A stretch of 64,000 nt of DNA from Escallonia rubra (lineage: Eukaryota > Streptophyta > Magnoliopsida > Escalloniales > Escalloniaceae): positions 62,001 to 126,000 of the forward strand of contig JAVXUO010001493.1 in NCBI GenBank assembly GCA_033065855.1. The letters run 5' to 3'. Below the pieces are notes generated by a model, which worked only from the letters and a program-made list of their open reading frames with translations, was not told where the DNA came from and searched no databases. The position numbers and the translations under genes were made by a program. Below, in pieces: positions 24,111 through 35,900 of the stretch (position 1 is its first letter; each line of letters opens with the position of its first letter).

Positions 24111-24189
24111 TTGTACATCCCATAATTACTCCATGTTGCCCAGAGATGGTTCAATTACTCGTTGTTTACAAACCCTGCCTTCTTTATAT

Positions 24190-24710
24190 TAATTGTTGTT
24201 TTGAGAAGTCCATTGGCAACGAGTTCGATGGTTCAACTCGTTGTCAACGAGTTCTATTTAATGTGGAATTGATAACATATGCAACGATCATTCTGCAGTT
24301 TTGATATTTCGGAAAGATTCTTGCATATCTTATCAATTTCTGAACACATGCATGCATAGAAACCCTTAGTTCCCGTTCAAAGGTACTCATTACAAAGTAA
24401 TGCCTTGTAATGAGCCTTTGGATGTCCAGTTTGGACAGTTTGGAAAAGCTAATTGTTTATAAAACAGTATTTTGACTCATGCTTTATGTTCTATGTCGTG
24501 GATATTTGGTACACGTTCTCGTGTGTTTCTCCGGGTGCATACAGATCTGGTGTTCTAACATCCGTCAAACCTTCCTGAGCAAGGTTAGATGAATGTTAGA
24601 ACACCTAATCGATGTGGTGTACTTGGAGAAATGCGGGGAGGTGCTGCCGAATTTTCCACAGACATCGGACTAAGCATGAGTTATTCACTGTTTTATAAAC
24701 ATGTGCTTTT
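24190..24710. promoter_or_regulatory. Cluster of foldbacks upstream of the transposase
   Basis: The largest is an imperfect palindrome with arms 24454-24573 and 24581-24702 around the loop cctgagc. The outer arms pair tgtttataaaacagt with actgttttataaaca and actcatgctt with aagcatgagt. The inner arms pair ggtgttctaacat with atgttagaacacc and aacctt with aaggtt. Two smaller hairpins precede it: caacgagtt/aactcgttg (about 24227-24254) and ctcattacaa/ttgtaatgag (about 24387-24415). The position, 150 bp before the transposase start codon, suggests a promoter or leader element or a hairpin small-RNA precursor. Function is inferred only from structure. Confidence 0.6.
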
Positions 24711-24856
24711 CTGAATGGGATAGGACCACTACCTGTTCAAGAGTGGAGGGGAAATATGTAGACATGTTGTAACATTCATGCATTGATATTTACATCGGCA
24801 ATGCCTAAACACTGGTCATTATTGAAGGTGGTATACAGTACGATAATTCAGTCGTC

Positions 24857-27800
24857 ATGTCAGTCGATCGAAGTTGGATGAAAAGGAAGAATGCTGAAGA
24901 TTTTGAGTGTCGCGTTGACGAATTTCTCGACTTCGCTTATGCGCATCCTGCACATGTTGACCTTGCTAAGATAAGGTGCCCGTGCGGTAGATGTGAGTTG
25001 TTGCACTGGAGAAAAAGAATTGAAGTAAAATGGCATCTTCGTCGGTACGGTTTTATGGGTGGATACACAAGGTGGACGCAGCACGGGGAAACGATAGTAT
25101 TGTCGTCCAACCTGGCTAGTCAAACTGAAGTTAGGGAGGAGGCACGATATGATTTCCGAGATATGATTATGGATGCTGGGCATGCTAATGTTGACTGGGG
25201 TAACGACAGGCCACAGCCGCCGAACGAGGGGGCTCATCAGTTTTATGAGTTGTTGAGAGCTGCGGAAGAGCCGCTGTGGGATGGAGCTCCGAAACACACA
25301 CGGCTGTCTGCGGTTAGTAGGTTATTACAGTTGAAATCAGACCACGGGCTGAGTGAGAAAGGTTTTAACGAGTTTGTTACCTTCATCAAAGAAATACTGC
25401 CCGAAAGTGAAAAGCTACCGCCGTCGTACTATGACGCGAAGAAGATGATGAGGAAACTTGGGTTGAGCTACGACCGGATAGATGCGTGCAATAACGATTG
25501 TGTATTATTCTGGAAAGAGAATAAGGATTTGTCATTATGTCCAGTGTGTGATCATTCGAGGTACAAACCGGACAAAGGGAAGAAGAAAAACATTGCATGG
25601 AAGATATTGCGATATTTCCCGGTCACACCACGGCTTCAGAGAATGTACTACTCCTCCAGTACGGCTGAACATATGAGGGCTCACCGTGAGACTCGCAGCA
25701 ACGATGCCGATGTGCTGACACACCCAGCTGATGGAGAGGCGTGGAAGGAGTTTGACCGCAGGCATCCAGTTTTTGCTCAGGAAGTTCGGAATGTTAGACT
25801 TGGTCTGGCAACCGATGGGTTCAACCCTTTCGGTCAGTCTACCACGCCTTACTCATGTTGGCCTGTTATTATTGTCCCTTACAACCTTCCACCAGGCATG
25901 TGCATGAAGAAGCCGTATATGTTCTTGTCGTTGCTTATTCCGGGGCCGAAGAGTCCCGGTAAGGACATAGATGTGTATTTAAGGCCGTTGATTGATGAGT
26001 TAAAACAATTATGGAATCATGGAGTCAAAACATATGATGCATCCCTTAAACAAAATTTTCAGATGAGGGCTGCTTTGATGTGGACTATACATGATTTCCC
26101 CGCATTGGGAATGACGTGTGGCTGGAGCACACATGGGAAGCTAGCATGCCCTGCTTGTATGGGCGTGAACCCCGGTCATACGTTAAAGCACGGCGGAAAG
26201 GCCTCGTGGTTCGGATGTCACCGTAAGCTTTTGCCACCGGGCCATCAGTTTCGTAGGCAGAAGGATAAATTTGACGGGACAATCGAGCGTGAGGTTGTCA
26301 CGCTGGACTACCCATCTGGTGAAGAAGTACTCTCACACCTGGAGGCACTTGATACTGACATACCACACGGTAAGGGTGTGCCGGATCAGAAGATTGCAGG
26401 GTTCGGGAAAGAGCACAACTGGAGAAAATTTTGTATCTTCTGGGAGTTAGCCTACTGGAGGACGCTCGTTATCCGAAACAACATGGATGTGATGCATATT
26501 GAGAAGAACGTTTTTGATAATGTGTTCAACACAGTGATGAATTTCAAGGGCAAATCGAAAGATCACCTTAAAGCGAGAAGGGATCTACAACAGTTGGGTG
26601 TACGCCATGAATTGCATCCTCGGACAGTCAGTGGGAGGACCATACTTCCGAAAGCACCTTACTGTCTAGACAAGAAACAAGTTGAGAAGGTCTGTCAGTG
26701 GGTTAAGAATTTGAAGCTTCCGGATGGGTTTGCGTCCAACATATCTCGTTGTTGCAATGTATCGGAATGCAAGTTCCAAGGGATGAAGAGTCACGACTGC
26801 CACGTATTCATGGAGAGATTCATTCCTATTGCCTTCCGGGGACTGTTGCCACGGGTTGTTTGCGAGACTTTGACTGAATTATCTCATTTCTTTCGAGATA
26901 TATGCTCTTCTACGATCCGGGTGAGTAACATGGAAGTGCTTGAGAAGAACATTGTGGTGACGATTTGCAAGCTGGAGAAAATCTTCCCACCTTCGTTCTT
27001 TGATTCAATGGAGCATCTGCCTGTTCACTTGGCATATGAAGCTAAGATGGGTGGACCCGTGCAATATCGGTGGATGTATCCCTTCGAGAGGTAATCCTTA
27101 AATTGTTACAGTTGTTCGTTTACACTTAATGCGACATCTGTTATCATTGATATTCCACCTAACTCGATTCCCTAAACTTCTAGGTTCATGTTCCATTTAA
27201 AGAAAAAAGTCCGTAATAAGGCTCGGGTTGAGGGCTCAATTGCGGAGGCTTACGTAATGGAAGAACTTGTAAACTTTTGTAGTCAATATTTCGGTTCGGA
27301 TGTTGGTACAAGGTTAAATCAACTAGGCCGAAATGATCCCGGAGCAAGCACAAATTTGGAAGGGCAATTGTCAATATTCAAGCAGTCAGGTAGTCCGTTC
27401 GGCCGAACGTATACTCGATGGCTAACAGATGAAGAGTACAGTGCTGCAACAATATATGCCCTTCTAAATTGCGATGAAGTTTCGGCATTCGTTGAGTAAG
27501 TTAAAGTCTTAATTCACTTACATTGCTGTACATAATTGAAAGTGTGTTAAGCGAGTTAAATGCATATTGGTTTGCAGTGAGTTCGATGCGGAATCTTTAA
27601 TCACTGATCCCGCTGGACTTGAATCTCACCGGAAATCACAATTTGTACAGTGGTTCAAAATCCGTGTAAGATTATTTAACGAAATTATATTATGTGTTAT
27701 ATACAGTTCTGTGGCCAATTAGTATACTGATTTATCCTTAATTTTTACCGTCATCTACAATAGGTTCAGTCAATGGATAGACCAGTGGCCTCCTGCTTGA

Positions 27801-28513
27801 AATTACTAGCCGAAGGCCCTAACAAACAAACATCCTGTTACGGAGGCTATATCATCAACGGGTTTAGGTTTAACGTAAAAGATGATGACCGAACAAAACA
27901 AACCCAAAACAGTGGAGTCTTGGTCAACGGCGACTGTTATGCCGAGAATTGCATGGATTTTTACGGAGAGCTAGATGAGATTGTTGAGCTAACATATCTG
28001 GGTTCCCAAAACCGCCTGGTAATGTTCAAGTGTACGTGGTTCGATGTCACATGCAGCAGAGGAATCCGTGTTAGCTCTCAAGGGATTGTAGATGTCAATG
28101 TCAAGTCAAGACTTGCATCAGACGAGCCCTTTGTGTTTGCTAGTCAAGCTGTACAAGTCTCGTACTCGAAGGACGTCGCCAATCCCAAATCCCATTGGTA
28201 TTCAACTATCAAGTCCAAGAAATTGCCCGTGACATATGACAGTGAGCTAGACTCCTTTCAAGCCGACCAACCACGTGTCTTGTTCCCTGTTGAGGTCAAC
28301 AACGAGGAGGACGATCTTCCTCTTCCAACAACACTTCTTGTGGGAGAAGAAGTCGTAGATGATGACGCGGAAGATGTTGAAAGTGTTGGAGATGATGTGA
28401 CCGAGTCTACTGATGAAGAGGATGAATTAGAAGATGAAGAGGACGACGAGTCCCACGAAGAAGAGGGCGACGAGGATAGTGATGAAGATGATTCGCAAAC
28501 TGAAAATGATTGA
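24857..28513 (+). CDS. TNP2/TNPD-like CACTA transposase, four exons
   Basis: Predicted exons are 24857-27090, 27184-27495, 27578-27665 and 27764-28513. All introns have GT...AG ends and matching phases, giving about 1,127 residues. The N-terminus has the transposase-associated domain (CPCGRC at residues 41-46, then a W-H-L-R-YGF-GYTRW pattern). The centre has the TNP2 (Transposase_21) domain, with WTIHDFPALGMTCGWSTHGK and the zinc-binding-like CPAC. The end of exon 1 and exon 2 hold the DUF4218-type domain (LPVHLAYEAKMGGPVQYRWM; VRNKARVEGSIAEAYVMEEL). Exon 4 holds a DUF4216-type domain and a very acidic tail. The product should bind and cleave CACTA ends in the nucleus. The ATG is the first in frame. 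No stop or frameshift breaks the exons, so it may be functional. Exon limits are by eye. Confidence 0.9.
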
Positions 28514-28593
28514 CTTGTAATGTTGTAACATCACGGGAAAAATGTAGTAACATTTTAGAACTTGGTGTTTATTGATGTGTTTTTGCACATCCG

Positions 28594-28596
<3 letters not shown>

Positions 28597-28633
<37 letters not shown>
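28597..28633. repeat. (AT)n microsatellite
   Basis: A pure AT run of about 37 bp between the transposase stop and the first open stretch of the TNPA-like gene. It may have expanded into the promoter or 5' end of that gene. Confidence 0.9.
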
Positions 28634-28635
<2 letters not shown>

Positions 28636-28673
28636 ATACGGGCTATTCGTGGCTGGGCTGGACGCCGAGCTGA

Positions 28674-30281
28674 CGCCGAGCTGCTTCCTCCCCGGTTAGT
28701 CCCACCTCGTCATTGCCTACTGATGACGAGGCACAGAGTGATCGCGGACAGCCATCGGGGGCCCAGCCCCAGCCGTCACCGTCACCGTCACCGTCACCGT
28801 CGCCCCAGCCCCAGCCATCGCCGTCGCCCCAGCCATCGCCGTCTCCCCAGCCATCGCCATCGCCCCAGCCGTCTCCATCTTTCGTGGGTTCTACCTCATG
28901 TATAGTTGATAACGGTGTTTCGTACATTTTCGCTAGCCTTATATTTGAACTGTATTAATGTCTGTGTTTTGTAGGATCTCGACGAGGCCGTGGTCCGACA
29001 CGCGGGGTACGCATCGACCCCCAGCGTAAACAGAGAGTTACGCTCACGCAGGAGGGCCTGTAAGTACTAAAAATATCACCTCATGCCTTATGTTTAAAAA
29101 TTTTGGGTGTTAATTTATATTGAACTGTATTAATTAATTTAATTACTTCTTTGGCAGGATCCTGGAGAATATGGCGAGGACGAAGATCGGCGTTCTTGTG
29201 AAGGGCCGATTCTTCGAGCCACGCCTGTACTGGAAGGACTGGGATGCCGCTGCGAGGGAGGCCCTATGGGAGGAGTGGCTGGTACGGTGAAGTATTTTTT
29301 TCAGCGTTAGTAAATGTTAAATTACAGTTTGTTTTATGTTGTTAATTTGTGTTATTGAATGCCTTACAGGAGGGGTTCACGTTTGATACGCCTGAGCAGC
29401 AGGGACTGGGGCAGCAGGCTTTCTTTGCCTACATCGGCAAGAATTACCGCCGATGGCTCCACGATGCACGGGACCGGGCGAAGAAGGCGCTGCCCGCGGG
29501 TGCCCCGATGACGGACATGACGAAATATCCCCCACATTGGATATCTCACCGTGTATGGGGGGAGATGATAGATCGGTGGGCTGCGGATCCAGGTTGGGAC
29601 GCCAAGAGTAAGAGCGGGGCTGAGAACAGACAGAACAGAGATCCGACGCACACGGGGGGGTCGGTGCCACACGACATCGTCCGACACATGAACGCGGTCG
29701 AGCACCCGGATCTAGAGGAGGATGAGGTCATAGCTCTGACCTATACTCAGACGCACGTGCGGAAGAAGGACAAGGACGAGACGCACCAGGCGGGCGACTA
29801 TATTTCAGATATTGCCCGGCGGATCGATGTGAGTCAATTTATTTAAGTTAATGTTTTTTCTTTCTATCCTCAATGTCTGTTTCGTTAATTAATGCCCTAA
29901 CATATCGTTAAACCACTATTTTTGCAGGCCTCGTATGAACAGCTAAGGGGGTCCGAGCAGCAGTCCGGACAGCCATCAGCGTCCACTAGTACGGCTGCGA
30001 GTACTGGGGGGTTGAAGCGATGGCTGGATACGCCGGAGGTCGTGAATCGGCCGAAAGGCCGCATACGCGGCCTGCCTAGCACGACTCCTCGTGCCGTGAT
30101 AGGAGCGTCCTCACCCCCTGCTGCCCCTCCACAGACACCGGCTCCTCGGCCTCAGTTGAACGAGGAGGATATCGAGCGCATTGCTACAGTGGTGTGCCGG
30201 ATGATGAGGGAGCAGGGCACTGCTGGACCGGCCGCCCCGGCCGCCCCGCAGGATCCAGATCCGGGACTCGGGAACCCCTGA
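28674..30281 (+). CDS. TNPA-like protein of the CACTA element (Ptta/En/Spm family), five exons, start not found
   Basis: Likely exons are about 28674-28887, 28975-29059, 29158-29281, 29370-29828 and 29928-30281, with consistent phases across GT...AG introns. Exon 1 encodes acidic text and then a long Pro-Ser run (PSPSPSPSP). Exon 2 gives RRGRGPTRG, a basic motif usual before the Ptta/En/Spm (Transposase_24) domain. Exons 3-4 give that domain (for example FFAYIGKNYRRWLHDARDRA and YPPHWISHRVW). The last exon is low-complexity, with a short acidic helix near the end. TNPA-type proteins bind subterminal repeats and help the transposase in the nucleus. No in-frame ATG precedes exon 1, and an AT microsatellite lies just upstream, so the 5' end is missing or in an unrecognised exon. 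Confidence 0.75.
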
Positions 30282-30539
30282 TGAGCCCCTTTCCGTGCCC
30301 GTTCCTAGATTCCCCCCCCCCCCCCCCGCGCCCGGCTTGTACTCTTCTCCCCTCTCCTAACCGGCTATATCCGGTTCCCGGCTTGTACATGTATGAGTTT
30401 TTTTTATAATAAATATTTTTTATAATTGATTATATATATTTCTTTCTGTATTGATTATTGTGCGTTGTTGTTGAGAACTGAAAATTGTATTACAGGTTTA
30501 GGTAATTGAAAAATAAAAAAAAATTCAAAAAAAAAATTG
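30282..30539. other. 3' region of the TNPA-like gene
   Basis: Non-coding sequence with a poly-C run near 30313-30327 and, downstream, aataaatattttttat (about 30409), which contains a plant-type poly(A)-signal-like AATAAA. No other feature was seen. Confidence 0.4.
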
Positions 30540-30933
30540 ACTTTTGGCGACGGATTTATTCCGTCGCTAAAGTATTTTACTTTCAATCAGTTAATTAGCG
30601 ACGGAATATTCCATCGCTAAATAAAATTTTTAGCGACGGAATATTCCGTTGCTAAATATTTAATCCGTCGCTAATTAGACAAAAAATAAAATAAATTAAA
30701 ATTCTAAAAATATAATTAGCGACGGAATATCTGTGGCTAATGAAAAATAAATCCGTCGGTAAAAATCACATATTTAGCGACGGATTTAAAATTTCGTCGC
30801 TAAACTATTAGTGACGGGCTTTTATACGAGGGATTTTTAGCGACGGTGATTCCGTCGCTAATTCTTTTAGCGACGGAATTTTGGCTTTTAGCGACGGATT
30901 TCCCCGTCGCTAAAAGCCTGTTTTCTTGTAGTG
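30540..30933. promoter_or_regulatory. CACTA right terminal and subterminal repeat region
   Basis: At least a dozen ttagcgacgga/tccgtcgctaa motifs in both orientations, ending with the inverted terminus cttgtagtg. They mirror the left end and are the presumed TNPA-binding sites. Confidence 0.8.
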
Positions 30934-31437
30934 TCGGTGGCGGATGGGTGGGGTGGTTAGATATGGTGGGTGGGTGTGATTGCGGGTTGCTAGAGTCGGA
31001 GGTTGGGGGTGGTGGGTTTTCAGGCTGTGATGGAGGTTGGGATTCGTAGGTTGGTGGCCGTGGGGGGTTTGGTTGCAGGTAAGTTGTGGCGACAGGGCTT
31101 TGTAGGTTGGTCGTGGTAGTGTGCTCGGCAAGGGTGGTGGTAGAAATGAGTGGGTGGGGTGAGGGTAGAGAAGTAAGATAATCAAGTGGGTCCAAGGGAA
31201 TATATTTAGTGAAGAATTGATCATGTGGAAATGACATGGACACCATGTCATTTGTAAAGGACAAAGAGACTATTTTGCCCCTAAAAATTAACAGACGTGT
31301 GGTCAAACGCCATTTTGACCGTCATTTGGTGCGGATACCAAGATTTTTAAAATTTTGGTGTTGGGTGCCAATTTTAAAACACTGGGGTGCTGGGTGCAAC
31401 TAACCCCTAAGTATGGGGTGTAGCGTAAATTTAATCC

Positions 31438-31847
31438 TACACTATGTGTTGCTAGAAGCGGCCACGTAAAAATGTCAACGCTAACTACAAGGAATTTCGT
31501 CGCCAAAGTTCATAAAATATTGTTTCGCTAATTGCCACTAAAACCTCAATCAATGTCACTTTGTATTTGTCATCTTAATTTATAACTTATGGTTTAGCAA
31601 AATTTTGTCATTAAATATAACTGTTAAAATTTTGATCACACTAATAGTCACTAAAGGTCTAAATAGGTATTCATATAACTACTATCGTTAAATCACGACT
31701 TCGTTAGAGTTTCTAAATATTATCGCTAAAGATAACAGAATTTAATGCTCAGCAGTTCATTGCTAAAGATCCAGTAAATAATTAACTAAGATTTTTTTTT
31801 TTTAGCGTAAAACTAGCCTCAAGTTTTGGGGTGTTACATTAAAACAT
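31438..31847 (-). mobile_element. LTR-like sequence, family A, inverted end
   Basis: Read on the minus strand it starts TGTAACACCCCAAAAC at 31847. It then reaches a stretch (ccataagttataaattaa through attagcgaaacaat) that nearly repeats the copy starting at 17687. It stops at the right end of the Mutator-like element. It is therefore a second family A start in the opposite orientation, so the nest is not simply one LTR split in two. Confidence 0.55.
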
Positions 31848-32211
31848 CGGAAACCCTTTTTTTTTCTTTTTCATATTGAGAATCTTGCTCTACCTCTACC
31901 AAAAACATGTGCTACTAAACAATGGAAACCCCCCCCCCCCCCCAAAATCAATCTCTCTCTTATTCTCAAAGCTGGATACAAACACATACGCGCGCGTGCG
32001 CACATACACACTCTCAACCACCCTCTGTGAAATCTTTACTCAAAATAGTTTTAAGGCTTTTTCCACAAAAAAGCCTCCGAGAAGGCAAATCTCTTTTCGA
32101 TGGATGAACATGAAACCTGGTAAATGTCCAATCTCCCAAGAGATCACTTCTTATCCAAGCCACTGCCTATGAGTCACCGGCTCAGGTTACCTATTTTCCA
32201 CCCTTTCCCCT

Positions 32212-32256
<45 letters not shown>

Positions 32257-32904
32257 AAGCTGGATCATGCATGTGCTTGCTCTTCATCGACTCTTAACTT
32301 TCAATCAGAGGTATGAACAGTAGATGCCCCTTCATACCCCTAATTCTTTTTCTATGTATCTCTCCAAACCTGTCTAATTTCTCCCTTTGTCTCTATCATA
32401 CCTCAAGTACCTCTATCTAGCATTTTGGCATTGACAAATTAAAATGCACAGGCAGCACTTTTTGATCGTTGGATGGTATCTTAAAAGAGCCCGTTCGTTC
32501 TAATTTAGTATGGTTTACTTAATTTGCGATGGCTTTTTTTTGTTTTAATTGGTTTTCCATATCTTGGTTTGGGTAGTTGATAGATACTAAAAAGGTATTT
32601 CAGGTTACCATTTTTTAAGTGCTACACTCAAAAGAATTTTGATGGAGAAGTGAGTTACTCTGGTATGCCTTTTTTATGTTAAGTTAGCTTCATTCTGTGA
32701 GGATTGAAGTGTATCTATTCTTGGTATAAAAAGGTTTAAATGGTGTATGTATTCCAACTTTTAATAGTCATGCTGATAAATAAATTTTGGCACATTAAAA
32801 TTTGTAGTCAGCCATGGAATAACTAGTTACGTGTGTGGGGTAGTTGTTAGATGGTGCTGTAAGTTATCTAGTTTAACTGGGTAAGTGAGTAGTTTAAGTG
32901 GGTC
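31848..32904. other. Unassigned region, no gene seen
   Basis: AT-rich sequence with a poly-C stretch (31929-31942) and a CT microsatellite (32213-32253). No open frame, TE terminus or conserved motif was recognised. It may be old repeat or host intergenic DNA. Confidence 0.35.
32213..32253. repeat. (CT)n microsatellite
   Basis: About 20 uninterrupted CT dinucleotides. Confidence 0.95.
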
Positions 32905-32912
32905 ATTGGAGG

Positions 32913-35900
32913 TAGAGTTGTCAAAAGGGTCGGGCGGCCCGCGGGCTGGCCCGACCCGGCCTGTTTCTGGCCCGGCCCTCTCGGTGAACAGTAACGGCCC
33001 TAAACAGTTGGGCTTTGGGCCTGGGCTTGGACTAGGCCGAGGTTTCACCCAAAACAGCCGGGGCTCAGCCCGGCCCAAAAAAAGCCCAAATTCAGCCCGG
33101 TTTTAGGCCCTTCTTTGGCCCTTTTCTGGGCCCAAATTTGGCCCTTTTCTAGCCCTACAATGGGTTGGCCCATTTCATTTCAAAAATTATTTTCCCTCCC
33201 CTTTTCCCCCCAACGGCCATATTCTTTATTGTTTTCTTTAATATCTATGTTTTCTATAATATCTATATTTTCTTTGATATGATTTTGGATATTAATGACT
33301 CAAGTCTATGCAAATTTTTGTCCGCCTAAGAATTCTTTATTGTTTTTTCCATCAAGTCTTAGCTTTTATATTAATCTTCAATTTTTTCTACTTGCCTCAA
33401 AATCAGGACTTTGTTGAAAAAAGTCTAATAAAATACTATGGTTTGAGAAACGTAGTTGTTGGAACATTATAATGGGTTTTAAGTCGGTACTAATAAGTAA
33501 ACCTAGAGATAACACAACGAATGAAGTGAAATAAATTTGGGAGAATCTAGCAATATCTCCATCTGTCGCCAAAGATGTAGCATGTTTGTCGCTAATACTT
33601 TAATGACGAAAATTCAGACGCATATAACCGCGAATCCTAGTAAGAAATAACATATAAACAGATTTTAAATTCAAAGTTCAGGTGCACTTTGATGGTGCAC
33701 AAAGCAAGATGTGTAAGATAGTAAATTCTAGTTAGATAAGCGATATCCTGCCATTTCTAGTTCCAAATTTATAAGGAAGCAAGCAAATACCCTCTTGTCA
33801 ATTTCAATCCAAACTTTAACTTATGCAGGTCCATTCCATTCCATGCTTCAACCATTTACTAGCCACATGTTTAGTATGCATGTATTCTAAATGATTTTTA
33901 CTATATGTTCACATATTACGACATTTACTTGTTCGCATAAACACAATTTGCTTACATATAATAAGAAATTATCGCAATTCAAATCTTTAATTTGAATAAC
34001 AAGAAGTTGAGAAAGAGAGCCCAAAAAAAAAAATTTGGGCCCGGGCCCGGCCCAATCCCGGCCCTAAATATTGGGCCTAGGGCCTGGGCTTATATATCCC
34101 ATAAATTTGGCCCGGCTCGGCCCGTTTTCCTCCCCTTTGGCCCTGCCCCGGCCCGTTTTCCTCTGAGGCCCACTGGGCCCAGGCTGGGCCTGTGAGGCCC
34201 CGATCTTAATTAGCTACTAATCATTTTATTAAGTTTAAACATATTTAAATTTGGTTGAAATAATGTAATCGTGTTATAATATTTGTATACATAAAATAAA
34301 TATCGAAATTAATTGTGGGCCCAAAATATAATTATGTAAAACCTTGGGGGGGGGCCAATATGCAAATATAAAAAGTTGGTATTAGTGGCATGCCATGTGT
34401 TGCCTTAGGATTAATTGTTGGTGGTGAGTAATCAAAGGGAATAAGTGGATAAATTAGAAACAAGATGAACATGTGAAAGACTCTCTTAACCATTCGGGCA
34501 TGAAGGAAGATTAAAAACAAAGAGAGAAAGGGAGGAGGAAGGAAAAGAAAAGGGAGAAAGAAGAAGAAAGGAAAGAAAAGAGAGAAAAGGGAGGAGGAAA
34601 AGAAGAGAAGAAAGAACAAGGAGAGCGTCAAAGTTTCTTGAATTCACTTGAGTTTGATTTGCTTGGAGGTAGGTTATCTTGTGTGTGTTCTTTTGTTTCA
34701 GAACATGCATGAGAAGTATTATGATGGTAGTAAAACACTTATATATATATTTTCGAAATGATTCAAGGAGAAGGGGGTTCATGTATACTGAAATCTGCAA
34801 AAACAGTCATGGAATTAGAGTACTTTTGATGCTTAGAAATGTATACTTTTAGTTAAGATATGGACTTGGTTATTTTATATGTTACACTAGTACATGTATA
34901 GAGTATACATGCCAAATTTCAGATTATTTCAAGTACTATTGCTATGGTTTAAAATTCGTGGCTTGGAACCTATCTTGTGAAACTGTTGCTAGGCAGATTC
35001 TGAAGTTTGTCTTTTTCAAGGGCTTAATATGATCTTAAAACAATATTTTCGTGTCAAGTAAAATACTGGGATGTAGATCTTTAAGTCTAGTTTTCATAAA
35101 TATATAGTTTGACTGTCGAAGCCTTGTAATTAAATTGTTATGATTTTCGGAGTACAGACTACTCCTGCTGCCATTTGAAATACTGGGCAGATTAGGTTAC
35201 ATGTTTGGCATGTATTGTTGATAATACGGTAACTTGATGACATTCATGTTGACGTATGTACATGATTATGCATATCACGTGAAGGAGGAGGAAAAAAGTG
35301 AGTTGAGGGTGTTATTTGCCGGGGTTGGAAGTTATCCGGCCAGGGTTCTCGTTCTCGTTCATGTCTTGATAGTGCGCACTAGCTATGCGTACTAATTCTC
35401 GAAAGGAATTATTGGCGTGCCTGTGATGACGTTGGACTTCTTCTATCGAACCCGCTACATCAGTTGGTCGCGATACGAAAAGTCTCTCGCACTCAGGGAA
35501 GGTTGGCTCGTGCATGAGGGGCATATTTGCATATTGATATTCTCGTACTTGGCTTATATTTGCCTTGAACTTCTGTACTGTTTGGTTATTCTTGACGAGA
35601 TCAAGTTAATATTTAGGGCTTGCTTGTCATTCTCGTGTATGTTCTACAAGATTTCAAATCTTGCTCGATATGTTATTCTCGTTTCTTTTGAAGGCAAGTG
35701 TGAGCAGATGCTTGCATGTGTTACTCGATATGTTAAATTATTCTTAAGTACGTAGGTATCATCTGTTCAAGTGACTTGCATGTTCATACTAACTATACAT
35801 AATATGATCAAGTCATGTTTGGACTTAAAAACACCGGATACCCTACTGAGCCACTAGGCTGACCCATTCCCGATACTTTTTTTTTCCTAGGTTCGGAGTC

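Larger units (their letters stand above)
19480..30933 (+). mobile_element. CACTA (En/Spm) transposon with both canonical genes
   Basis: The ends are CACTACAAGAAAACACAG at 19480 and the inverted TTTTCTTGTAGTG ending at 30933. Both sides are flanked by the 3-bp duplication tcg (19477-19479 and 30934-30936). Subterminal ttagcgacgga motifs occur in both orientations at both ends. The 11,454-bp element contains a TNP2/TNPD-like transposase gene and a TNPA-like gene, both plus strand, with consistent exon phases. This is the two-gene arrangement of autonomous En/Spm elements. The space between the left end and the transposase is filled by tandem arrays. Whether it is active cannot be told from one copy, but the intact ends and frames are compatible with recent activity. 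Confidence 0.95.
18572..31437. mobile_element. Mutator-like element with long TIRs, split by a CACTA element
   Basis: The left end (GGATTAATTTTATGCTACAT, then cccatacttagggg) and the complement of the right end (GGATTAAATTTACGCTACAC, same continuation) align for about 150 bp with few differences, giving long terminal inverted repeats typical of Mutator-like elements. The flanks ctacaatgg and tacactatg are only partly alike, so a 9-bp target duplication is not proven. Without the 11.45-kb CACTA insert the element is about 1.4 kb, with CA/CCA-rich arms that can pair, and no transposase or recognised captured gene. Confidence 0.7.

Noticed and set aside
24860..25297. 145-codon minus-strand ORF
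   Set aside because: It is antisense to the first exon of the CACTA transposase and has no domain.
30800..31306. 168-codon minus-strand ORF
   Set aside because: It spans the CACTA right end, its target duplication and the Mutator-like arm; it is Pro/Thr-rich by composition.
17687..31847. A single solo LTR split by a DNA transposon
   Set aside because: Both outer ends match the same (start) side of family A in opposite orientation, and flanking 5-mers do not match.
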